Below are positions 9,915 to 21,298 of a DNA stretch of 64,000 bases, piece after piece. How positions within the stretch are numbered: the first letter of the stretch is position 1; each line of letters starts with the position of its first letter. The stretch spans positions 62,001-126,000 of the forward strand of contig KV423934.1 in the NCBI GenBank assembly GCA_001632435.1, given 5' to 3'. Under the pieces are notes generated by a model. That model made no database searches. It was not told the DNA's origin and saw nothing but the letters and a program-made list of their open reading frames with translations. A program made the translations under genes and the position numbers. The DNA is from Calocera cornea HHB12733 (Eukaryota; Basidiomycota; Dacrymycetes; Dacrymycetales; Dacrymycetaceae).

Positions 9915-11863
9915 ATGGCGGCCGAGACGAACGATCGTGTAGTCCCGGGCATAGACCAGTACTTTAGGATGGCCAAGCATCCGACACGCCGGTCGGCGGC
10001 TCGGGCGCTTCGGGACATTCCATCGGGTCTGACTATAATGACCGAGACCGCCGTCACGGCCGTACTGGCAGACGATCAGCGGGGGAAACGTAGGCCGCCT
10101 CTCTCTGAGGCACCTGGATGACGGATGTCAACTCCTTCTCTCAGGATGCGATGCCTGCTTCAAAGTGAATCCCAAACTTATACAATGTCCGAAGTGCAAG
10201 TAAGCGGCATCTTGTCGGTCTCCAATATCCTGTTTCTGAGCTTACGGCACAAAGGGAGGTCTGGTACTGCGATGATCAATGCATGTTTCGATATCCCTTT
10301 CTCTGTTCCTCGTCTAATATGAAAATTTTCAGGTCTGCAGCGCTTACGAGATGCACATCACACGCGCCTTTGTCCCTCTCTCGAGGTCCTCTTGAACGCG
10401 CTGCAAGCACAAGTCTCGGGCGATGCCGAGGCTTGCCGTCTTGCGCGCAAAGATGTGCTCCTCCTCCTGCAGCTTGTCTGTACCCTCTACTCTACGCCAG
10501 AAGCACAGGATATCATCCCCCGTGTGGTAACGGACCCGCCGACTCAGCCGCTCGACTTTGACAATCCCGCCTCGGTGTTTGCCCATCTGCTTCCCGCGAA
10601 AGATCCACCGAGATTCCCTGTCCCGTACCCATTCTTCCCTGTTGTATCCGATGCCCCACGTGCGGGTCAGAGACATAGGGACAAGATCCTGCTCTATCTG
10701 GCAAACAGATTCCACAATAACAACTTCGGATGCTGGACGAGCGATATGGAACCGCTTGCCGATGGCATTTTCCCAGTAGCGAGCAGTGCGTTCTCCCCTT
10801 TTCATATTCTCACGTCGTTGACGCCATCTGCAGGAGTATTCAATCATTCTTGCCGGTATGTGAATGTCTACCCTTTGCGGAATGGGCGCATATATGATGC
10901 TTGTAGGCCAAATTGTGTGATCATCTACGAAATCACCCCAAAAGGCCTCGTCTTGGAGGTCAAAGCAGTTCGCCGCATAGCGAAGGATGAAGAGGTGCAC
11001 ATACGGCCCTCTCTGTTTGTTCGCCGTTCGTGACTGACGTATCGTAGCTCACCATTTCCTACGTCGATCCCGCTATTTGGTTAGGGGCACGACGCAGTCT
11101 CCTCAAGATGAACTACGATTTCGTCTGCGACTGTCCCAAATGCGTAGCGGAGGGGGAGAAGAAGCTTTACACCAGCAGCACGTGGCTCACCGAGGAAGAG
11201 ATGGTTGATGCAGGCGCCGACCTGATGAAGCTGATGTTGCCATTCCCGCCGGAGCAGAAGGTCACTCCCCAAAGACCGCTCCTCGCGCCTGTACCGATAT
11301 CGCGCGGGATCGAGGAATTGCCGAGGAACGTTCTGCCAATGTTCAATTCAACGAATTTGCCCAAGGTCGCCCAAAGGTTCAGCGATGCCGCGCATGATGG
11401 GGAGCACAGCGCAGCAGTCAGCTGCGGCAAACTTGTTCTCGCCATCTATCTTGTGCACTACACCAGCTTCTGGCCCATGGTTGGTAAGTCTGCTTCTGTC
11501 TGAACGGGTGCACGCTGCGTTCCGCGCTTCTCAGCTTCTTGCGAAGTCATCTTCTACTCATATCCACGCTGTCGCCTCCTGCTTCCTCGGTGTAATTGGA
11601 ATATTGGCTAACGCCCATTCATAGGATTGCATTGCTTCGAGCTCAGCAAGGCCATGTGGAACGAGTACGTCGCCGCACCGTCACCAACAGCCACCGGCAG
11701 ACGGCAGCAGCTATTCGAGGCGCTATGTTGTGCGGAATGGGGATTCCATATATTAGGGGTGTCCGTCGCCCGAAACGGAGACGGGGGCTCGAGCATAGGG
11801 CCGACCGAAGAGATCCACAGGTTTCGCGCTCATGTTTTGGCAGAGTGGAAGTCGCTCCCATAG
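9915..11863 (+). CDS. SET domain protein with inserted MYND zinc finger (SMYD-like)
   Basis: Putative protein lysine methyltransferase. The split SET domain is visible: an N-terminal piece (ARALRDIPSGLTIMTETA), then a MYND finger CDACFKVNPKLIQCPKCKE ... YCDDQC ... HHTRLC with the expected Cys/His spacing, then the SET core SRVFNHSCRPNCVIIYEI and LTISYVDP, and a post-SET cysteine cluster (CDCPKC). The C-terminal helical part follows to 11863. Exons are joined by introns of about 45-60 nt and one of about 140 nt (about 11484-11624). The intron at 10281-10332 appears to begin with GC rather than GT: only that donor completes the MYND Cys codon and keeps the frame. NHSC and the SET Tyr are present, so activity is plausible; substrate is unknown. 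Confidence 0.85.
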
Positions 11864-12165
11864 GGATACGGCCGCCATGGTGTAGTGAGGAGGCCTATAG
11901 GGGTTGCTCGGCTGATATAGGAAGCCAGGCTGTCCATATGCTCGTCGATGGCAGAATCGATAACATTTGCCCGTCCTACTCCTGCTCTTGCCAGTTAGTC
12001 CATTGGACGCAGACAACGTGTCGGAGCTGTGCTTGCTGGCAGGTAAAAGTTCGGCGAGTGTCTGTACGCAGCACGCGCCATTGACGTGATGCCTGGGTCG
12101 GCGCTTACTCTAAGCATGGGTTAATTCCAACACCTGTGAGTCTGCAAGAGACAGCTCGCACCATG
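11864..12165. other. Convergent intergenic region
   Basis: About 300 bases between the stops of the SET-MYND gene (plus) and the SCOC-like gene (minus). I see no gene or repeat in it. Confidence 0.55.
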
Positions 12166-12614
12166 TCAGCGACGCGCCATCTGCTTGGTCAGGTTATCGA
12201 TGTACATCTGTAACGTGGCATTGTCCGACTTGAGCTTGTCGATATCACCCTGCACAGTCTGAATGCGGGATAACATAACTGCGAGCCAGAAGTGGGTATG
12301 CTGAGACAAGGACATGGCGAAAATCGACGGCTGCTTACTTCGCAAGTCCTCCTGCGCAGCTAAGATGTCCCTGACGTCTCGTCAGAACCAAGACACACGA
12401 TACCAGGACAGCAAGCTTACTTGATGACCTGCTCTTTCTTAATCGCGTCCTTCACAACATCTCCAACAGGTACCTCCACCACGTTTCCCCAAGCTGCGGT
12501 CTCATCGAACGGATTGCTCGCACCTCCCCGAAACGACATGGCGGGCGGTCGGTTGTGCAGTTCCGAGATCGCAGAGGGGCGTTCCGCAGGTTGGGCGCTA
12601 TCGTGATATTCCAC
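12166..12614 (-). CDS. SCOC-like short coiled-coil protein
   Basis: Small protein of about 112 residues in three exons. The first exon gives a disordered N-terminus ending NVVEVPVGDVVKDAIKKEQV; a tiny second exon adds KDILAAQEDLR; the third gives IMLSRIQTVQGDIDKLKSDN then ATLQMYIDNLTKQMARR. The C-terminal heptads resemble the short coiled-coil protein family (SCOC/UNC-69), which binds ARL1/FEZ at the Golgi and acts in traffic and autophagy. The SEN-x-x-L-x-x-YI-x-NL pattern of that family is matched by SDNATLQMYIDNL. Start is MEYHDSAQ at 12614; an internal Met (MSFRGG) is an alternative. Family assignment rests on a short motif. Confidence 0.7.
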
Positions 12615-15223
12615 GAGCCCAAGCGTTTAGAAGTAGAGCGTAGAGCCGACAAGCCTTATCGGATGTGAGGCCGCTAGTGCTGGCCGTTGAGCGAGTAACA
12701 GATGTAGGCGACAAACGATAATCAAACGCGTGCCATTCAGCTCTCGCGCTAAGCTTGTCCATCAGGGCCATGCGCCACACATATCAGGCGACACAGCCTC
12801 ATCAACCATTCATCCCTCTTTGGGTCTTGCTCGCCAAAAACCGCGACCTCTGCAGATTGTTTTGGCCCTCGCCGCCGCCTCAATTAGGGATCAGGATGAA
12901 ATAGCTCGTGTCCCACTCATATGAGGAGCGCGTGCCATGGACGGCAGAAGTTGCTACTCCTTTCGAAGTGCTTTCTCCGAGGCAGAAGCAAGCATTCAAA
13001 CAAAGGGGGCTGCTGGACACCGGATACTCCGGTCCGTAAGCTACCCTTGAATTAACAGGGCTTTCGGTATGTTGAAGCCCAATGTCATTCAAATCTGCTC
13101 ACGACTCTTCAGCGTCGCAGAAGGCAGGATTGTACTTCTGCTGGCAGCATTCCGCTGATGCTTCCCGACGGTACTTTCAAGCTGTAAGCTGAAGAAGTAG
13201 GTGGACGATGCTTCTGATGTACGCTGGTATTCGGCACGCATCCGCAAACCCACTTTAGTGGTGCCTGGCCAAGAGCGCAGCGAGAAGCGGCCGCTAACGG
13301 GGTGCCCCTTTCGCCCAGGTACTCCTGGACACGTCCCAAAGTATTATCTGTTGATTCTCATACGTTCGAGCAGTGACGTTGGAGGCGCGGGCCGTCCGTT
13401 TCCTTTACTGGGCCACTTGCTCGGTTCCTGCACTGCTGGACTATTCCATGCAAGCCGAATCAATCGATACCTGTTGACTGGAGCTGTGAGCATCTCAAGC
13501 GGAAAGTCACAGGGAGCCCCTCGGCGGCGCTTGGAGAAGAAGCAGGTTAAATGCTCTCCGGTGTCTCGTTATGGTATCACTCTCGCGATGGTACCCCTGA
13601 TGTACACCTTCTTATTTAAGGAAGTTCCGCCGAGCTTATCAGACACTGTACTCTCTTCCGCCCGCACGGTGCCCAGACTCAAGCTGCGGCGCGGATGATG
13701 TCCGTCATCCCTTTCCAAGCTCGCCAACACATGTTCTTGGAAGTATCGCATATGGAGCAGGCCGGGCCGCCGGTAAGGCACCACAGCTTACAACCGAGCG
13801 AGGCCAGGCACGGTGCTATTAATTACGCTTGGTGAACCTGAAGAAGAGGAAACATCGCGGAAGGCGGGCGGCCGCCGTCCTGAGTTGCTTCTCTGAAATG
13901 TTGGAGACGTCGATGCCCTTCCTGGTGGACCAAATGAGGGTAGCAAAGGGCTTCTGCTAAGGCCTCATCCCCGCAAGTCCAGGGAGGTACTACACCCTGG
14001 TTCAGGGACATAATCGTAGAGGTCTACGAGGACATTGCGGTATGGTCTAGAAGCAGTGTGGGGCGGGATCAATGGCTGGACGAGAAGTCGCTGCATGTGC
14101 CAGTCAGAACGGCACGCAGCACTGAGCGCTGCCGACCTTGACGAGGCTATGACAGCGATGCATGACACGGACGTGTAGTTTGAAACTTGCATTTAGACTT
14201 GGGTATCTCTGATCCGAGCCATTTCTTTGGATTATGTAAAGCGTACGGTAATACCGCCAGCCCTGGATATTGAGCATCAGGGGTTATAGGGTTTTGGGAT
14301 CGGTACTCAAGCTGACGACTAGCATATCTCTGTCATCCAGGAAATCATTTCCCTCCCTCAGTCAAAATCTGTCTATCATGGCCGTTTCACATCTTATCTT
14401 TGGAAGGAGCACGTGTAATGACAGAATGGCAAGCTAAGCGGCAGGCGTGCTGAGAGTTGGTGAGAAGCGTGGCGTTACTTGTGGGAACAGGGCGAAGACG
14501 CCTCAGCAGCTGGTGGGCATCCAGAGTACAGTCACCCACCGCGACACGTTGTATTATCCCTAATCAGTGCGTTGCCACGATTGCTATGGTTAATCGTCGA
14601 AGTAACGGGTGACTCGACGAAGGCGCTATCGCTTCGAAGTCGGCAACACCCAGTGAATGGGCCAGGAGAAAGTTTTGCCGCTCACAACCCAGAAGATATA
14701 GAAGATGTCAGTTCCAAGCAGAATGGTGTTTCTGTTGGGTGGTTTTCTGATCGAAGAGTAGTGTTGACTGGGGATGACGATGCTTTCCGCAGTGACCCGA
14801 AAGTGTCGCGTCATCAAGAGCTGAGCTTGGCGAATCGTGACGTGGTGATTGGGTGGCTGCATTGCTCCCTTTGGAAAGACAAGGTATGGAATACTAGACA
14901 TAAGACCACTAAGGCCGACAGCAGCACGACCGTAACTGCCATCTTCCGGAAAACAGAAACTCGCAGAGATACACAAGACGCAACTGTGGTGGTCGGATAT
15001 GCCGGTCCCTGCGGGGGTTATCACGGAGCCAAATAGTAGGATTGCTTCCGGGCTGCTTCGTCGATCGCGTTTCGATCGTTGTGGGAAAGGGCGATTGGGC
15101 CGCCTAACAACGCGCCCTTCGCCGTCGTTCACCTCTCTTCCCCACACGCTCACAACACGTTGTCCTTGCCCATTCCGTATCCATCTTCTTCTCTGCCACT
15201 CTATACTTAGGTCCGACGTCGTC
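12615..15223. other. Gene-poor region, no recognisable feature
   Basis: About 2.6 kb with scattered frames on both strands, the longest about 200 codons (14626-15246 minus, 14479-15036 plus). These overlap each other, have no recognisable domains and no supporting splice structure. I found no tRNA, no terminal inverted repeats and no 18-bp array units. The last 200 bases, with a pyrimidine-rich tract near 15130-15200, should contain the MOB2 promoter. It may hide a fast-evolving or non-coding transcript, but nothing supports one. Confidence 0.4.
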
Positions 15224-16302
15224 ATGTCCAACTTTCTGTACGTCAAACCTTTCTATCGCACGACCAATTGCCATTCTCATGTGGAACCTCTCCAGCCGAG
15301 GTCTCGGGGGACGAAACCCTCGTCAGCAGCCCCAGCCTGCACGCAGATCGCCCACGACACCATCTTCAGCACAATTCGCCGACATGCCGGGTCAGCTTCA
15401 GCAATACGGTGCTGCTCCGAGCTCGCCCCACTCCCCGGGCAAACCGCTTTACATGTGCCAGCCCTTCGTCAAGGCTGCGCTCGTGAAGGGGAGCTTCAAA
15501 ACCATCATCATGCAACCAAAGTACTCGGAGAGGATGGAGTGGATAGCTGTCAACAGTACGCTCTTTCTTCTTTGTCTTCTCGTATCAAGCCGGGACTGAT
15601 GCCGCGTCTCGCAGTCTTCGATTTCTTCAACAATCTCAACTTGTTCTATGGTGTGCTGACGGAATGCTGCACGACTGCCACGTGTCCGACCATGTCGGCT
15701 GGTCCGATGTATGTCGCTCAGTTCATCCTAAATGCGCGTAGCTGACCCGTGACCTTTCTGGCTACTCCAGGCTCGATTATACGTGGGTTGATCACAACAA
15801 GCGGCAAATAAGGCTACCTGCTCCCACATACATTGACTATGTGATGACATGGGTCCAGAACCTATTGGATGACGAGAGCACCTTCCCCACAAAAGCTGGT
15901 GCGTGGGTGTTCAACTCCGTTCCTTCCCCTTTCTGCCTCCCCGCGGTGTGCGCGGGTGGAGGATCATGATGCCGAGCAACGATCCGACAGTCGTACTAAT
16001 GCAACGACCGTATAGCTCGTGACTTCACCCCAAACTTTCCAAACACGACACGTCATGTCTTCAAGCAATTGCTTCGTGTCTTCGCTCACATCTATCACGC
16101 ACACTATCCCGCATTACTACACCTGCACTCTGAAGGCCACTTCAACTCACTTTTCGCTCACTTCTTGGCATTTGGCTTCGAATACCAGCAGCTCGACGTC
16201 CGAGATTTCAAAGGAGTGGGAGTCGCCGCATTGGTCGACAAGTGGAGGGAAATGGGCGTGTTGGATGGACAGATAGTGCCGTCGACTGGTGGACCCGTGT
16301 GA
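15224..16302 (+). CDS. MOB2: MOB2-type MOB kinase activator
   Basis: MOB proteins bind and activate NDR/LATS kinases; MOB2 partners the Cbk1/Orb6 kinase in fungal polarity and morphogenesis. Diagnostic segments: LYMCQPFVKAALVKGSFKTI, IFDFFNNLNLFYGVLTE, PTMSAGPMLDYTWVD, LPAPTYIDYVMTWVQNLLDD, FPTKA, VFKQLLRVFAHIYHAHY and HFNSLFAHFLAFGFEY. These match MOB2 better than MOB1 (ALVKGSFKTI and P-T-M-x-AGP). Start: exon 1 (15224-15237, MSNFL) splices across 15238-15295 into RGLGGRNPRQQ; an alternative unspliced start is the ATG at 15279. Further introns follow VN(I), AGPM and FPTKA. C-terminus ends at GQIVPSTGGPV. Confidence 0.92.
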
Positions 16303-17113
16303 ACGGAGAGTGGGAATGTGGGGGTGATGGACAAGGAGCAGAAACGTGGTCTCCGCGGGCCGGATGCAAAGACTGTTTCTGCACCGCCCTGCCAGCCTGT
16401 GTTTACCGAGGGCGGGTAATTGTCTGAAGCATAGTGAACATGTACGAGTGAGCATGCGAGGTGGAATGACAACTGGCCTGATTCGTTTGATCAGCGCCCC
16501 TGTGCCTGGGTGGGTCAGTTCACCGCACGGCCAAGGCACGGCCCGGGTTGCAGGGTAGCACAAGGGAAAAGGGCGGGTATCGTGATCCTTCGCTTGCGCC
16601 TCTTCCGTCATCCATCAACAGCCCAGTCCTGCCAGTTTTCCGGCTTGGCCCAATCCCCAGCTGCCATGGAATACCAGCGAACGGACCATACATGCACTGC
16701 GGTGCTCCTTTACCACTGCTTCTGACTCCTTCTCCATATGATTCCGATGACCATTTTCAGGAGAACGCCCGAAAAAGAAGGTGGACTTGCCAGAGTGCCC
16801 CTTTTCTCAAATCGGAACACGCCATGCCACTCACCTTCCTGCCTGTTCGACCGCCTGTTCGACCGCCTACCCTACCGCCGCCGTCCACCTTGCCTTCTGA
16901 AGCCCGGTTGTACTTTGTGCTTATGCTGTGGCTGCTCGTTAAGCTGCATCGGTGCGCACCCTCTTCCTGGCAAACTCCGCCCGGAATTCTCTGAGCGCCT
17001 CTGCCGTCAATCAAAAGGCTCTTGAAGACCGCCAGGGAGCAGAACGCTGGACGTTCCCTTCTCGCCCGTCTCACTCCGCAAGCGCGCCCTAACACCCTCC
17101 TCGACCCCACGCT
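16303..17113. other. Intergenic region upstream of the Zn2Cys6 gene
   Basis: About 810 bases between MOB2 and the Zn2Cys6 factor, both on the plus strand. It should hold the MOB2 3' UTR and the promoter of the regulator. A short direct repeat of TTCGACCGCCT occurs near 16845-16870. No gene was recognised. Confidence 0.5.
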
Positions 17114-20100
17114 ATGTCGTCGCTTCCGTACCCCGCCATGCCATCTCCCCCCCAACAGCTGCAACACATCGAATCGTTTCGAGAACACCACGTCCAGCAG
17201 GCGTTCAGTGCTCCTACCCGAAAGCAGAACACTGTGCGTTCCATTACACACTACCCTCCTGGGCGCAGCCGAACGGCCCCGCCCTCTCCCCTTGCCCCTC
17301 GGGCCTGGTCAACTGCAAGTTCTGATCGACTTTCTTCTGTCCTCACAGGCGTGCGATGGATGTAGAGCAAGGAAAGTCAAGTGTGTACATCCTATCGGAC
17401 AGCCAAAAGTTCGTCCCCATTCCAGCTCCACAGTTCTACGGTACCGTCGCGCTGACATTGGGCCCTGCGTCTGGCAGTGCGATCATTGCACCCTCAAGAG
17501 AATGTCGTGCACGTACGCACTTTTTTGTGTCTCTGGATACTCACGGTTGGCTAATTACATCACGTTCAGGCACGTTATTCAGGCCGCAACACAAGAACGG
17601 AAAAGGCAGAAGGCAGCGCAACATACGAAGTCTAGAGCCACTGCCGCCTCTCCCCCGCCCGGCCAGCGGACGCCCCACCACAGTCCTTCTCGGCGAACAT
17701 CCTTTAATGCCTCTACTATCGCCATTGGATCGCCGGCACCAACGCATCAGTCCTTGGATTCAGGATCATCCGGGATGATTGACCCTGCTGGCTCACGACA
17801 AAGCTCTCCAAGCTCTGGAGGAACTACTTCAACGGCACAGCTCATCGCATGGCTGCTTGCCCCCGACGGTGAAGCTTCGACTCCTCCATCCCAAATTTCG
17901 TATTCCTGGCGTGGAGGACAAGGTCGTCCTGGATCGTCTTCAGAACACGCTACTGCTGAATTGTCGCCCGTGGATCAGCTCCTCGTGGATGATTACATGC
18001 GCAATGAGTAAGTCTTCCGACGACGCTACTGGGAAGGCAGCTAATCTGCGGCACAGATTCGCCCTGGATTTGACAGAGACGTACTTTCAAGTGCGCCAAT
18101 GCTATCTAACTTGAGGGCTTGCAGAGAATTGACTTATGACAGATCGTCCATATCCGCATTCCGCTGCTCAATCCTGACCTATTTCGAGCCCGATTGCGAG
18201 CCTCTATATCAACGACTTCTCTACCAATTCCATCAGGCTATACAACAGCAGCAGACACACTGGGACCGCCGGCGCCTGCCATGCTCGCTGCATTGATGGC
18301 GTGCGGCGCAAAGTTTTCGGACCATCATCTGATGCAGCTAGATCGAGAGACGAATGGAGGCAAAAGCCGTATACAGGCCCGTCTACTGGACCGGGCCATG
18401 GAGATCGCAGAGGCAGAAAAGGTGTATCGCACAGCAACGCTGGAGAACATCACGCTGGCCATGATACTAGAGGGCATGGATCCTTGTGAGAGGGACCGTT
18501 TCAGCCGTCCATCGGTGCCTGCTGATTCTCAGCTAGTGACGTTGGGACTACCGGAACGGCCCTATGGTGAGTAATGCTTCGAGGATCGCTATTCGTTCGA
18601 GCTTATAGATTGCATCTACAGGCCCAAGCGGATTTTGGTTGAAAGTGGCCGTTGATCATCTCTTCGCTCTTGGATACAATAAAGATTCAGTTGTGTCCGG
18701 TATATCTGACGTGGAAACAAAGGGGCGTGCATATTTTGCGTGGTGGATCACCTATGTGAGCTTGTGATTCTGATCGCTCCGATTCGTTCAGCTTGTTCAT
18801 GGTGACACAGTTAACAGACGCGTATTCCTCGGCTTTCTTCCGAAGAAAGCCTGCCTTGTGGGTGACACCCTTGATGCGTTCAACTTCGAGCGTTAATGGA
18901 CGCGGATACTTTCAGGTCCGACTATGACCATAGTCATGCACCTCCCGTCGCCATTGATACAACGCAGTATAGCGATCATTCGGAGTTTGCGGTACGAGAG
19001 CTTTCCAAAGGATGTTTCTTTCACTGATATAGGTCCCTGTAGATCTGGTTATCCGCTGTATATGATTTGGCAGTAGCGGCGCGAAAGCTTTCCGTGACAG
19101 CCTTGTCCGCTCGTGCACAGACCGGCGGCATTGTGGCGGCAGAGCTACGAGAAGTCGCTACCTTACTCTACCGGTGGAGAGACAATCATCTTGTGCGAGT
19201 GGGCGTTCCGACGACTCTACAAGTCGATTGGGACTATCTGAAAGCTATCACTTGCTGTAAGTTGATCTCTCGTCTGTCTAAATCCATCGCTTATTCTTGG
19301 TAGGTGTGAGTGACGCGAACTATCACGTCATGTGGATAATCGCAAACCATGCCATACTTGATTTCGGTATCCACGAGCCCGCTGTCAGTAGTGCTCAGCC
19401 AGACATTCCAGTGGCGGACGGAGATGCGACTCAAAGTATAGAGGACTTGAAGCGAGAAATTGCGTACGAAGCTTTACATGCAGCCACGCGGATTTCTGCC
19501 CTTGTTCGTCACCTGTTCCTCTCATGGGATATGAAGGACTCATTCATTCTAGACGAGTCTCTTGACAACACATGGATATCTACGACTGGATTACAATGTG
19601 CTGCACTATGCAATTTATGCGGCAGGCCTTACACTGGCGAGAGAAGGTGCTCCTGAAGCGATGACCTGCATTTCCGGCGTGAGTTTCCTTCCACAGCAAA
19701 CGCTTCACCTTCCAGCTAACTTCAGCACAGTTGCGACAGTATAGCTCTGCATATCCAGACGCTGGTCCAGAGGCAGACTACCTTGCAAGTCTTTTCGCCC
19801 AGACTACGATCGGGCAACAACGATCTGCTGATCCGCATCAAGCCGAGCTGGACTTCGTGTCCTCCAACTCCAATTCCATCTCGCCCATTTCCCCTACTGT
19901 CCCCGGTCAGCATACAACTATTGATTTGAACGACAATATCATCGGCTTTGGTACTACCCAAGATGTCACTCGTGGGGGGCACTCACTCCTTGGTATAAGC
20001 CACGACCTCCACTCAACACCGCAGCCCAACTCTCAGCATCCCTCGTCCTATCTCACGTATGCACCAAATGTGGCACTGCTTCAGCGTCCCCAACTACACA

Positions 20101-20294
20101 ACGGGCTCGCAGAATCTATGATGAATCTGGGATTATCGGTTGACCCGTCTGCTCAGCCCCATAACCATAACAACCAGGACCATGCAACTACTACTGGACA
20201 GGCCGGTCAGCTTCAGGATGAGCTTATGCAGGCTGAACTACCCGAAGACCTCCCGAACGACGCATTTGATCATCTGTTGTTTGAAGAATCGTAG
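17114..20294 (+). CDS. Zn2Cys6 fungal transcription factor
   Basis: DNA-binding regulator. After a short N-terminus (MSSLPYPAMPSPP...) and an intron, the binuclear cluster reads ACDGCRARKVKCVHPIGQPK then CDHCTLKRMSC, with the C-x2-C-x6-C ... C-x2-C-x6-C spacing; a second intron splits it. A Ser/Thr-rich linker follows. The middle homology region (fungal-specific TF domain) starts at FALDLTETYFQIVHIRIPLL, includes MLAALMACGAKFSD, GRAYFAWWITY and RRVFLGFLPKKACLVGDTLD, and ends near DYNVLHYAIYAAGLTLAREG. The C-terminal third is Asn/Gln/Ser-rich, a typical activation region, ending DAFDHLLFEES. About ten introns; two look very short (about 36 nt near 18757 and 38 nt near 18876), and a gttcgt intron near 19503-19551 is needed to keep the frame. 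Target genes are unknown. Confidence 0.85.
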
Positions 20295-21298
20295 CATCGC
20301 CTCTCTGCTTGTTCAACTAAGCAACTTCCTCGCCGTATCGCTTGAATTCCCAATCCTGGACGGCTTTCTCACAGTGTTCTTCTGTGTATCATGGCAGGTG
20401 GAGCTCGTTTGTATCCTTCTTAGACAACACTGCTGTGTGCTACTCTATTCTGTACTTTCCGATCGGGAAGGATGGTTCTGTTTCTCATGCTTGATTTCAA
20501 TTACTGTGTAGCGTACGTAAACACGTGGTGGTGCTGTGCTGTCTCGATAGGAACGCAACAGCCGTGTGTACTGCTCATCCTTTGCTTTCAGACCCGACAA
20601 GGGAGACTGCAACACGCTTGCGACATTGCTTCCACCTTGGAGGTGACCCGGGGCCGAGAGCACGCCCATGGTCGTCAGGAACAGCTCGTCAGTCAAACGT
20701 GAAGTATTCTTCCTTGTCCCTGTCCAAGGTTGAGTTTTGATGTTGAGACTGTTTTGCACAATCGGATTGAGCCCGGGGGCGAAAGCGTGGCGGGCGAACA
20801 ATATAACGCGAGGGCATGTGAAATAATGGGCGTATGCGGTAACCGAGTCCCATCCGTTGTTCTGGTAGACCCACGAATCTACGGACGCATTCCTCTCCGG
20901 CGGTTGACCGCTTCTCTTCCGGTTCAATTGGACAGAGGATGACATTGGTGACGCGGCTGCACAGATGAGGGCCTTGGAGAAGTTGCCTTCAGAGGGAAGT
21001 CCCCCGTTATCTGGCCGCGACCGTTTCTGCGCGCGGTTTGACAGCTTCCTTGTAAGCGCGCGCGGAACATCCCATAGGAAGAAGCGCACAAGTGATTGGT
21101 ACGTTTTCCCGGAGTCGGAGCTGATGAACCCTCGAACTGTTCCTTGTTTCGTACTTTGAGAACTTGTTCACAGCCCCAGACAAAACACTCAACATTCATA
21201 TGTGTATTCATTTACTTGCGATGAGTGATATCGTTACAAAGCGGAACTGACCTCCGAAATCGAGCGGTATACATAGGACACCTCGCCCGTAAGCTCTT
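20295..21298. other. Convergent intergenic region, no recognisable gene
   Basis: One kilobase between the 3' ends of the Zn2Cys6 gene (plus) and the F-box gene (minus). A 214-codon frame runs on the minus strand (20445-21089) but has no recognisable domain and an unremarkable composition, so I do not call it. No repeats were noticed. Confidence 0.45.

Noticed and set aside
14479..15246. Overlapping ~200-codon frames on both strands
   Set aside because: They overlap each other, show no domain or splice support and have the composition of non-coding DNA.
18820..19600. Apparent frameshifts in the Zn2Cys6 gene
   Set aside because: Alternative introns (gtgagc...gttcag, gttcaa...tttcag, gttcgt...ttctag) restore one continuous frame with recognisable TF-domain sequence, so no lesion is needed.
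20445..21089. 214-codon minus-strand frame after the Zn2Cys6 gene
   Set aside because: No recognisable domain, lies where two 3' UTRs are expected, and no supporting introns.
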